Notes under the pieces: model-generated
Databases searched by the model: none
What the model saw: only the letters and a program-made list of their open reading frames with translations
What the model was told of the DNA's origin: nothing
Shown here: piece by piece, positions 21,633 through 28,393 of the stretch
How the letters are laid out: each line of letters starts with the position of its first letter
Numbering within the stretch: the first letter of the stretch is position 1
Source: DATHYU01 sp033722675
Lineage (GTDB): Bacteria > Actinomycetota > Acidimicrobiia > Spongiisociales > UBA11373
NCBI GenBank assembly: GCA_033722675.1
Contig: JAWVYO010000018.1
Location: 1-32,402 of the forward strand
Length of the DNA: 32,402 bases
Reading direction: 5' to 3'
Made by a program: the position numbers and the translations under genes

Positions 21633-23174
21633 ATGAGCGCATCCACGACCGGGGGCCCGGGCATCGGGCCCGTCGAGGCCGGCGTCGCCGGCGTCGTCGG
21701 AGGCGGCGTCGCGCTGGGGCTCACCGAGTTCATCGCCGGCGTCGTCGACGGAGCGCCGTCGGCCATCGCCGCCGTCGGCTCCTTCGTCGTGGATCGATCG
21801 CCGCCCTTCCTGAAGGACTTCGCGATCAGCGTCTTCGGCACGGCCGACAAGGGGGCCCTGGCCATCGGGACGGTGGTGATCGCCCTCGTCGCCTCCTGGT
21901 TCGTCGGGCGGGCGGCGGCCAGCCGGTCCTGGGTGGGGCCCGCAGTGTTCGGGCTCTTCGCCCTCGTGGGGATCGTCGCCGGCCTCGGGGAGCCACTCAC
22001 GTCGGCACCGGCCGTCGTCGGCTCGATCCTCGTCTCGGCCGGCGCCGGCCTGGCGGCGATGCAGGGCCTCTTGCTCGCCGGCCGGGCGCCCGAGACACCC
22101 ACCGACGCCGTGCCGACGGACGCGGCCCGCCGTCGGTTCATCGGCCTGGCTGTCGCAGGCGGCGCGGTGGCCGCCACCGGGGGCCTGGTCGGCCGGCGCC
22201 TTCTGCAGACCGGTTCCGAGCCGCCGGAGGTGGCGTTCGAGCCCCGGTCGGAGCTTCCCGGCCCGACCGCCGAGCAGATGTTCTCGATCGACGGGCTGGA
22301 GCCGATCGTCGTCCCCAACGACGAGTTCTATCGCATCGACACGGCCCTCGTCGTGCCCCGCATCGACGAAGAGGCCTGGACGGTCCGGGTCACGGGGATG
22401 GTCGACACACCCCTCGAGTTCACCTACGCCGACCTCCAGGCCCGCGACCTCGTCGAGCAGTACGTCACGATCGCCTGTGTCTCGAACGAGGTGGGCGGCG
22501 ACCTCGTCGGCAACGCCAAGTGGGCCGGCGTCCGCCTCGTGGAGATCCTCGAGGAAGCGGGTGTCCAGCCGGACGCCACGCAGATCGTCGGTCGGTCGGT
22601 CGACGGGTGGACGGCCGGGTTCCCCACCGAGCTCGCCTTCGACGGGCGGGAGCCGCTGCTCGCCCTCTTCATGAACGACGAGCCCCTGCCGGCCGACCAC
22701 GGATTCCCGGCCCGCCTCATCGTCCCCGGCCTCTACGGATACGTCTCCGCCACGAAGTGGCTCACCGAGATCGAGTTGACGACCTGGGAGGACTTCGACG
22801 GCTACTGGATCCCCCGGGGATGGGCGAAGGAGGGCCCGATCAAGACGCAGTCGAGGATCGACGTGCCACGGTCCGGCCAGACCGTGCCAGCCGGAGAGAC
22901 CGTCGTCGCAGGCGTCGCCTGGGCCCCGCTGCGGGGCATCGAACGCGTGGAACTCGCCGTCGACGACGGGGACTTCCAGGAATGCGAGCTCACCGATCCC
23001 CTGTCGTCGAAGGCGTGGGTGCAGTGGAAGACCACGGTCACCCTCGACCCCGGCGTGCACCGGCTCCGGGTACGGGCCACCGACGGGACGGGGGACACGC
23101 AGGTGCGCGAGGTGTCGAGTCCGCGTCCCGACGGGGCGACCGGCTGGCACGCCATTCGGGTCGAGGTCGAGTAG
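21633..23174 (+). CDS. SUOX-family molybdopterin oxidoreductase with membrane domain
   Basis: A 513-residue protein. Four membrane helices (about 17-37, 74-93, 101-120, 126-150) are followed by DAARRRFIGLAVAGGAVAATG (163-183), a twin-arginine-like motif with a fifth hydrophobic helix. The sulfite-oxidase fold comes next: EEAWTVRVTGMVDTPLEFTYADL, then VTIACVSNEVGG with the Mo-ligating Cys282, then YGYVSATKWLTEIEL, and a C-terminal Ig-like dimer domain (about 400-513). Electron partners are not encoded nearby. Mycobacteria and relatives have similar membrane-tethered enzymes with unknown substrates. The Tat motif suggests export of the folded Moco domain. Confidence 0.9.
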   Translation: MSASTTGGPGIGPVEAGVAGVVGGGVALGLTEFIAGVVDGAPSAIAAVGSFVVDRSPPFLKDFAISVFGTADKGALAIGTVVIALVASWFVGRAAASRSWVGPAVFGLFALVGIVAGLGEPLTSAPAVVGSILVSAGAGLAAMQGLLLAGRAPETPTDAVPTDAARRRFIGLAVAGGAVAATGGLVGRRLLQTGSEPPEVAFEPRSELPGPTAEQMFSIDGLEPIVVPNDEFYRIDTALVVPRIDEEAWTVRVTGMVDTPLEFTYADLQARDLVEQYVTIACVSNEVGGDLVGNAKWAGVRLVEILEEAGVQPDATQIVGRSVDGWTAGFPTELAFDGREPLLALFMNDEPLPADHGFPARLIVPGLYGYVSATKWLTEIELTTWEDFDGYWIPRGWAKEGPIKTQSRIDVPRSGQTVPAGETVVAGVAWAPLRGIERVELAVDDGDFQECELTDPLSSKAWVQWKTTVTLDPGVHRLRVRATDGTGDTQVREVSSPRPDGATGWHAIRVEVE

Positions 23175-23239
23175 GGCGTCGGCCCAGGGTGGCGTCGGCC
23201 CGGGCCGTAGACTGCGTGAGACCGATCACAGGAGGATGG

Positions 23240-23527
23240 ATGCTGCGCAACGGTTCGCGCGGTGACGAGGTCACCGAACTCCAGGAAGCCCTCGCAGAGG
23301 CCGGCCACGATCCCGGGCCGGTCGACGGCGTCTTCGGCCCCAAGACCGAGGCCGCGGTCCGGGCGTTCCAGGAGGCGAAGGGCTTGCAGGTGGACGGCAT
23401 CGTCGGTCCCAACACGCTCGGGGCCCTCGACGAGGCGACCGCCGAGGAGACCGTGATGGAGAAGGCGAAGCGGATCATGGCCGAACGCGCCGCCGAGGAC
23501 GACGACTCCGGATTCAAGGGGCTGTAG
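23240..23527 (+). CDS. Peptidoglycan-binding (PG_binding_1) domain protein
   Basis: A 95-residue protein made of one PG_binding_1 domain, MLRNGSRGDEVTELQEAL ... DGVFGPKTEAAVRAFQ ... DGIVGPNTLGAL (residues 1-65), and a charged helical tail (EKAKRIMAERAAEDDDSGFKGL). The domain normally recognises peptidoglycan in exported hydrolases, yet no signal peptide is visible. Start ATG 23240 is preceded by AGGAGG at 5 nt; TAGACT about 30 nt upstream can serve as -10. It lies 3 bp from a paralogue, so both are in one operon. Confidence 0.9.
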   Translation: MLRNGSRGDEVTELQEALAEAGHDPGPVDGVFGPKTEAAVRAFQEAKGLQVDGIVGPNTLGALDEATAEETVMEKAKRIMAERAAEDDDSGFKGL

Positions 23528-23530
23528 ACG

Positions 23531-23776
23531 ATGACGAGCAGTGTGAATCAACCGCCGGCCGGCGGCGAGTCCGAGATGCTGAAGTCGGGCGCGCAGGGTC
23601 CGAAGGTGAAGGAGCTCCAACGGGCACTCCAGCGCAAGGGCATCAGTGCCGGCGCCATCGACGGAGCCTTCGGCCCGAAGACCGAGGACGCCGTGAAGGA
23701 GTACCAGAAGCGAGAAGGGCTCGTCTCCGACGGGATCGCCGGGCCGGCGACCCTGGGTTCGCTCGGGCTCGTCTGA
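23531..23776 (+). CDS. Second peptidoglycan-binding domain protein
   Basis: An 81-residue paralogue of the preceding protein, with a 15-residue polar N-terminus followed by one PG_binding_1 domain (MLKSGAQGPKVKELQRAL ... GAFGPKTEDAVKEYQKREGL ... DGIAGPATLGSLGL). It is more basic than its neighbour (many Lys) and lacks the tail. It has no signal peptide either. It starts 3 bp after the previous stop and ends before a strong palindrome. A duplication of one ancestral gene is likely. Confidence 0.9.
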   Translation: MTSSVNQPPAGGESEMLKSGAQGPKVKELQRALQRKGISAGAIDGAFGPKTEDAVKEYQKREGLVSDGIAGPATLGSLGLV

Positions 23777-23796
23777 GCGCAGGCGTCTCGCGACCG

Positions 23797-23822
23797 GAGC
23801 CCCCGCCGGCCGGCGGGGGCTC
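23797..23822. terminator. Perfect 26-bp palindrome between convergent genes
   Basis: Each arm is 13 bp (GAGCCCCCGCCGG and its complement) without loop mismatch. It lies 20 bp after the stop at 23776 and just before the convergent patatin stop at 23829. There is no T-run. Confidence 0.68.
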
Positions 23823-23828
23823 GTCGCG

Positions 23829-24785
23829 TCAGCGGTGGTTCGGGACGAGCAGGTGGCGCTCCAGCACCGACCACACCCCCGGGCGGGCGAGTTCGGTCCG
23901 CATCGCGCGAAGGGTCCTGAGGAAGGCCGGCACCGCGGCGGCGGCACTCATCGGGTTGGGTCGTGCCTCCTCGAGGACCGTTCGGTCCGGCCGCAGGACC
24001 AGCACGTCGGTGTCGGGCCACGCCTCGTGGATGGCGTCCAGCTCGTCGGCCAGGGCCGTTCCACCCAGGCGATCGAGGATGCTCTCGTAGAACCGGGCGC
24101 CCTGGCGGGTCTCCACCGACGCCATCGGCGCCGAGACGATGACGAGATCGAGGGGCTCGTCCGCGGCCAGGAGGAGGTCGGCGCTCGTGCCCGACGAGAT
24201 GCCGCCGTCGACGTACCGCTTCCCCTGGATGCGGACGGGTTCGAAGATCATCGGCACCGCCGAGGACGCCGCCGCCGCCTGGCCGATCGACGTGTCGGGC
24301 GCTTCCTCCGTGCCGAAGGCGACCCGGCGCCGCCCCTCCACCTCGTAGCCGACGACGATCGTCGGCCGCTCCGGCCACTCGTCGACGGCGTCGCCGATCT
24401 GGTCCCGCATCCACTCGACGATCCCGTCGGTGGTGTAGGGGGCCGGCGAGCCGACCGTGAGCTGGAGCCCCGGCCGGGCGAGGCCCGGGACGACCCCGTG
24501 GCGGAGCCAGCGGATCAGTCCTCGTGGCCGCGAGCGTTTGTACAGCCGCTTCCCGAGGGTGTCGGCCATCTCCTCGCGGCCAGCGGCGTCACCGACGAGC
24601 GCCTCGAGGGTGAGCGCGTTCGATCGGAGGATGCCGCCCACGACCGCCCCGCAGGATGTCCCCACGACCACGTCGGCGTCGGCAGGATCCCAGCCGGTGG
24701 CCATCTCCAGGGCGAACAGGGTGCCGAAATGGAATGAAGCCCCGGTGACGCCGCCGCCACCGAGGACCAGGCCCACGCTGCTCAC
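23829..24785 (-). CDS. Patatin-like phospholipase
   Basis: A 318-residue lipid acyl hydrolase of the patatin family with a Ser-Asp dyad. The oxyanion motif is GLVLGGGGVTGASFHFG (5-21), the nucleophile elbow is VGTSCGAV (Ser44), and the catalytic Asp lies in VDGGISSG. The bacterial pattern SAVPMIFEPVRIQGKRYVDGG is intact. Other members deacylate phospholipids; the substrate here is unknown. No signal peptide. The GTG at 24785 is set by TATCCT exactly 7 nt upstream. It is divergent from mshD with 53 bp between them. Confidence 0.92.
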   Translation of the reverse strand: MSSVGLVLGGGGVTGASFHFGTLFALEMATGWDPADADVVVGTSCGAVVGGILRSNALTLEALVGDAAGREEMADTLGKRLYKRSRPRGLIRWLRHGVVPGLARPGLQLTVGSPAPYTTDGIVEWMRDQIGDAVDEWPERPTIVVGYEVEGRRRVAFGTEEAPDTSIGQAAAASSAVPMIFEPVRIQGKRYVDGGISSGTSADLLLAADEPLDLVIVSAPMASVETRQGARFYESILDRLGGTALADELDAIHEAWPDTDVLVLRPDRTVLEEARPNPMSAAAAVPAFLRTLRAMRTELARPGVWSVLERHLLVPNHR

Positions 24786-24792
24786 CCGCCGC

Positions 24793-24830
24793 AGGATACG
24801 TCGTCGGGGCCCGTCGCCGGCCGGTAACGT
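24793..24830. promoter_or_regulatory. Divergent leaderless promoters, patatin and mshD
   Basis: TATCCT on the minus strand (24798-24793) ends 7 nt before GTG 24785, and TAACGT on the plus strand (24825-24830) ends 8 nt before ATG 24839. Neither gene has a Shine-Dalgarno. Confidence 0.6.
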
Positions 24831-24838
24831 CCGCCGTC

Positions 24839-25678
24839 ATGCCCGTACGACCCGCCCGAGCAGACGACGACCTCGCCGCGCTCATCGACCGGGTGGACCG
24901 CCGCAGCGGCTACGAGGCGCTCACCGAGGCTGCGTTGCTCGCCATCGAAGCGGGGGAGGGGACCACCGCCATCGCCGAGGAGTCCGGGCGCCTCGAAGGG
25001 CTCGGCCACCGCTATTCGGACCACGGGCGCGACGTGGCGGAGACCGCCGTGCTCCCGTCGGTCCGGGCTCGCCACGCAGGTCCGCTCCTCGACGCCCTCG
25101 TCGCCCCCGGCGAGGACGTGTGGATCTGGGCGTCGGACGTCGAGACCGACGTGGCGGCGCGTGCCCGCGGGTTCGAGGAACGCCGCCGGCTCCTCGAACT
25201 GGTCCGGCCACTGCCCATCGACGAGGAGCCCCGGTTCCCCAGCGGTGTCGCCGTCGACACGTTCACGCCCGACGCCGACGAGGACGAGCTCATCCGGGTC
25301 AACAACGCGGCCTTCGAAGGACATCCGGACAACTCGTCGTGGGACCGTGCCGAACTCGCCGAGCGGATGGCGCGGGCATGGTTCCGGCCCGAGGACATCG
25401 CGATCGCGTCCATCGACGGTGCGATGGTCGGGTTCTGCTGGACGAAGCTCCATCCCGGCGACGTCGGGGAGATCTACGTCATCGGAGTCCATCCCGACGC
25501 CCAGGGAATGGGTCTCGGCCGCGCCCTCGTGCTGCAGGGGCTCGACCACATGCATCGGGATCGCGGCGCCACGAGCGGAATCCTCTACACCGAGGCCGAC
25601 AACACCGGTGCCCGCGCCCTCTACGAATCACTCGGGTTCGGCGAGCTGCGGGTGCAGCGGGGGCTCAGCCGGGGGTGA
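24839..25678 (+). CDS. mshD: Mycothiol synthase (MshD-like)
   Basis: A 279-residue double-GNAT protein. MshD acetylates Cys-GlcN-inositol with acetyl-CoA, the last step of mycothiol synthesis. The C-terminal GNAT domain is diagnostic: VNNAAFEGHPDNSSWDRAEL, then VGFCWTKLHPGDVGEIYVIGVHPDAQGMGLGRALVLQGLDHM (acetyl-CoA loop), then ILYTEADNTGARALYESLGF. The N-terminal half is a degenerate GNAT domain. Mycothiol is confined to Actinobacteria, which supports the taxonomy. The start is set by TAACGT 8 nt upstream. No other msh gene is in the window. Confidence 0.88.
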   Translation: MPVRPARADDDLAALIDRVDRRSGYEALTEAALLAIEAGEGTTAIAEESGRLEGLGHRYSDHGRDVAETAVLPSVRARHAGPLLDALVAPGEDVWIWASDVETDVAARARGFEERRRLLELVRPLPIDEEPRFPSGVAVDTFTPDADEDELIRVNNAAFEGHPDNSSWDRAELAERMARAWFRPEDIAIASIDGAMVGFCWTKLHPGDVGEIYVIGVHPDAQGMGLGRALVLQGLDHMHRDRGATSGILYTEADNTGARALYESLGFGELRVQRGLSRG

Positions 25679-25681
25679 GGC

Positions 25682-25885
25682 TCAACCGAAGGTCTGGCCG
25701 CACGACGGGCAGGCGACGTCGTCCTCGTTCGTGGGGCCCTCACACCACGGGCAGGGGAGGTCCGACTCGACCCGGTCGTCGTCGACGAGCTTGCCGAGGG
25801 GCACCACCGACGACCGGGGATACCGGATGCGAGTGATCATGGTCGCAGCCACGAGGCCGGCTGCAGCGACGACGATCCCGATCAA
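25682..25885 (-). CDS. Small membrane protein with C-terminal zinc ribbon
   Basis: A 67-residue protein. The N-terminal helix (1-19, IGIVVAAAGLVAATMIT) is followed by a basic/polar linker, then CPWC-x8-ACPSC (about 45-63), a four-Cys zinc-ribbon knuckle. The function is unknown; such proteins may hold a zinc site near the membrane. The start is TTG 25885, chosen because AAGGAG lies 7 nt upstream and no ATG or GTG gives a better fit; TATCGT about 35 nt upstream is a plausible -10. It is convergent with mshD (3 bp apart). Confidence 0.78.
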   Translation of the reverse strand: MIGIVVAAAGLVAATMITRIRYPRSSVVPLGKLVDDDRVESDLPCPWCEGPTNEDDVACPSCGQTFG

Positions 25886-26000
25886 CCTTCCACTCCTTGT
25901 CGACCGCCCTCGACGATAGGACCACCGCGCGCGGAGAGGAAGGATTTCCGCGCGGAGCGCGCGATTCTCGCGATGTCTCCCGCTCCGCTCGGGCCGTTCC

Positions 26001-26196
26001 GGGCCACGGAGGCCGAGTCACTGCGGCGTGATGCGGGCGATTCCCGTGGGTCGCTGCGCTCCGTCGGGGGCGGCGTCTGGTGCTGCCGCCGCGTCGCGGG
26101 CCACGGGGGGCCGAGTCACTGCGGCGTGATGCGGGCGATTCCCGTGGGTCGCTGCGTTCCTTCGGGAGCGGCGTCGGGTGCTGGCGCCGCGTCGCG
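26001..26196. repeat. Tandem direct repeat, two copies of about 98 bp
   Basis: Copy 1 runs about 26001-26097 and copy 2 about 26098-26196. A 48-bp block starting GGCCGAGTCACTGCGG (26011 and 26109) is identical in both; the remaining part has 5 substitutions and one indel. A shorter, degenerate third copy may lie just upstream (about 25960-26000). There is no known mobile-element signature. Confidence 0.85.
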
Positions 26197-26297
26197 AGCC
26201 GCGCGATGGCGTGCTGCGCGGGTTCGAGGCCGAAGGGGGGTGACCCACGGACGCGTCTGTGTGGCTCCTCCCCGTCAGTCGCCTGCGGCGGCTGCCA

Positions 26298-26314
26298 CCT
26301 CCCCCGAGGGGAGG
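26298..26314 (+). terminator. Short hairpin upstream of thrS promoter
   Basis: CCTCCCC (26298-26304) pairs with GGGGAGG (26308-26314) around a 3-nt CGA loop. It has no T-run. It lies upstream of the TACCCT box, so it is not in the mature thrS leader if that box is used. Confidence 0.45.
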
Positions 26315-26394
26315 GACCCGGATTCTCCACCCGAAGCGGAGCGCGGGAGCCGGCCGGCACTACCCTCACGCGCTCCCGAACCACGGAACGTGCC

Positions 26395-28323
26395 ATGGCC
26401 ATCACCATCTCCCTGCCGGACGGATCGCCCCTCGAACTCCCCGACGGCGCGACGGGGTACGACGCCGCGGCGTCCATCGGGTCGCGGCTGGCGAAGGCCG
26501 CCGTGGCGGTGCGGGTCGACGGGGAGCCGAAGGACCTCACCGCTCCACTCCCCGACGGGGCGACCCTCGAGATCGTGACCGAGGGGACCGAGGACGGTCG
26601 CCACGTCATCCGGCACTCGGCCGCCCACGTCATGGCCCAGGCGGTGCTCGACCTCTTCGAGGACGCCACCTTCGGGATCGGCCCGCCGATCGAGGACGGC
26701 TTCTACTACGACTTCGACATCGGCCGACCGTTCACGCCCGAGGACCTGGAGGCCATCGAGGCGCGCATGAACGAGATCGTCGCCGAGGACCAGCCCTTCG
26801 AACGCGACGAGATGGGCACGGCCGAGGCGCTGGAGGTCTTCGCCGAGCATCCGTACAAGCGCGAGATCATCCAGTCGGTGGACGAGTCGGAGGGCGCGGC
26901 CGGGGACTCGGTGTCGGTGTACCGCAACCTCGACTTCGTCGACCTGTGCCGGGGACCGCATCTGCCGTCCACGGGCAGGCTGAAGGCCTTCAGCCTGCTT
27001 CGCACCGCCGGCGCGTACTGGCGGGGTGACGAGCACAACCCTCAGCTGCAGCGGATCTACGGCACCGCCTGGGAGTCGAAGCGCGCGCTGGAGGAGTACC
27101 TGCACCGGCTCGAGGAGGCTCGCAAGCGGGACCACCGCAAGCTCGGGGTGGAACTCGACCTGTTCTCGTTCCCCGACGAGCTCGGTTCGGGCCTGGCCGT
27201 CTGGCACCCGAAGGGGGCGCTCGTGCGGACCCTCATGGAGGACTACAGCCGGCGGGTCCATCTCGGCCACGGCTACGACATCGTGGCCTCGCCCCACATC
27301 GCCAAGTCCCACCTGTGGGAGACCTCCGGCCACCTGTCGTTCTACGCCGAGGGCATGTACCCGTCCATGGAGATCGACGGGGGCGACGACTACCTGCTGA
27401 AGCCGATGAACTGCCCCTTCCACATCCTCATCTATCGGTCACGGAGCCGGTCGTATCGCGAGCTGCCGATGCGTCTCTTCGAACTCGGCACCGTGTACCG
27501 CTACGAGCGGTCGGGTGTCGTGCACGGGCTCCTGCGGGCGCGCGGGTTCACCCAGGACGACAGCCACATCTTCTGCCTCGAGTCCCAGATCGGCGAGGAA
27601 CTGCAGTTCCTGCTCGATTTCGTGCTGATGGTGCTGCGGGACTTCGGGTTCGAGGACTTCGAGGCCGACCTGTCCACCAGGCCCGAGAAGTACGTCGGCC
27701 GCGACGACCTCTGGGACAAGGCGACCGATGCACTCCGCGATGCGCTGGAGACGGCCGACCTGTCCTACGACGTGGCCGACGGGGAGGGGGCGTTCTACGG
27801 CCCCAAGATCGACATCCACGTCCGCGACGCCATCGGTCGCCGCTGGCAGATCTCGACCCTGCAGCTCGATTTCGCCCAGCCCGACAACTTCGAGCTCGAG
27901 TACGCGACGGCCGAGAACACGAGGGAGCGCCCCGTCATGATCCATCGAGCGCTCTTCGGGGCGGTCGAGCGGTTCTTCGGGCTGCTCGTCGAGCACTACG
28001 CCGGGGCGCTGCCGGGGTGGCTCGCCCCGGTGCAGGCGGTCGTGGTCCCCGTCGCGGACCGGCATCACGACTACGCCGGCGAGGTGGCAGCCGGCCTCGG
28101 CGGCGCCGGGCTCCGGGTGGAGGTCGACACCTCGAGCGAGACCGTCGGCGAGAAGATCCGCCGGGCCATCACCCAGAAGACGCCAGCGGTGCTCGTCGTC
28201 GGGGACGACGACGTGGAGGCCCACACCGTCGGCATCCGGCTGCGGGACCAGGACGAGGAGCGGGGCGTCGCCCTGTCGGAGGCCGCCGAGCGCATCGGAG
28301 ACCTCTGCCGGGTGCCCAGGTAG
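26395..28323 (+). CDS. thrS: Threonyl-tRNA synthetase
   Basis: A 642-residue class II synthetase, the same length as the E. coli enzyme. It charges tRNA-Thr in the cytoplasm. The TGS domain is residues 1-62. The editing domain follows, with H74-x3-H78 (HSAAH) and Cys185 (LCRGPHLP). Then come the class II core (YLLKPMNCPFHI, ELGTVYRYERSG, GFTQDDSHIFC, FYGPKIDIHV, MIHRALFGAVERFFGLLVEHYAGALPGWLAP) and the anticodon-binding domain. The ATG at 26395 fits the family start (MAITISLPDG). The upstream region shows no T-box (no TGGNACCGCG-like motif). The promoter TACCCT lies about 30 nt upstream. Confidence 0.98.
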   Translation: MAITISLPDGSPLELPDGATGYDAAASIGSRLAKAAVAVRVDGEPKDLTAPLPDGATLEIVTEGTEDGRHVIRHSAAHVMAQAVLDLFEDATFGIGPPIEDGFYYDFDIGRPFTPEDLEAIEARMNEIVAEDQPFERDEMGTAEALEVFAEHPYKREIIQSVDESEGAAGDSVSVYRNLDFVDLCRGPHLPSTGRLKAFSLLRTAGAYWRGDEHNPQLQRIYGTAWESKRALEEYLHRLEEARKRDHRKLGVELDLFSFPDELGSGLAVWHPKGALVRTLMEDYSRRVHLGHGYDIVASPHIAKSHLWETSGHLSFYAEGMYPSMEIDGGDDYLLKPMNCPFHILIYRSRSRSYRELPMRLFELGTVYRYERSGVVHGLLRARGFTQDDSHIFCLESQIGEELQFLLDFVLMVLRDFGFEDFEADLSTRPEKYVGRDDLWDKATDALRDALETADLSYDVADGEGAFYGPKIDIHVRDAIGRRWQISTLQLDFAQPDNFELEYATAENTRERPVMIHRALFGAVERFFGLLVEHYAGALPGWLAPVQAVVVPVADRHHDYAGEVAAGLGGAGLRVEVDTSSETVGEKIRRAITQKTPAVLVVGDDDVEAHTVGIRLRDQDEERGVALSEAAERIGDLCRVPR

Positions 28324-28393
28324 CCGATTACCTCGGCTTGATCCGTCGATTCCCTAGGATTCGGCTCCGTCGAACACCTCGTGGGGGCCCCTC

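Larger units (their letters stand above)
25886..26394. other. 509-bp non-coding region upstream of thrS
   Basis: This is the only gene-free stretch longer than 300 bp. It holds the promoter of the TTG-started zinc-ribbon gene (minus strand), a tandem repeat at 26001-26196, an inverted CCGTGGGTC/GACCCACGG pair (26143-26151 and 26242-26250), a 7-bp hairpin at 26298-26314 and a TACCCT box near 26361 for thrS. Reading frames here have unlike composition to genes and no family signal. No T-box, tRNA or other RNA gene was recognised. Confidence 0.7.

Noticed and set aside
26001..26260. CRISPR-like or insertion-sequence origin of the repeat
   Set aside because: Only two adjacent copies of 98 bp without spacers, and no terminal inverted repeats or transposase.
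26200..26394. T-box riboswitch before thrS
   Set aside because: No TGGNACCGCG-like antiterminator motif or specifier loop could be seen, and the only hairpin lies upstream of the likely promoter.
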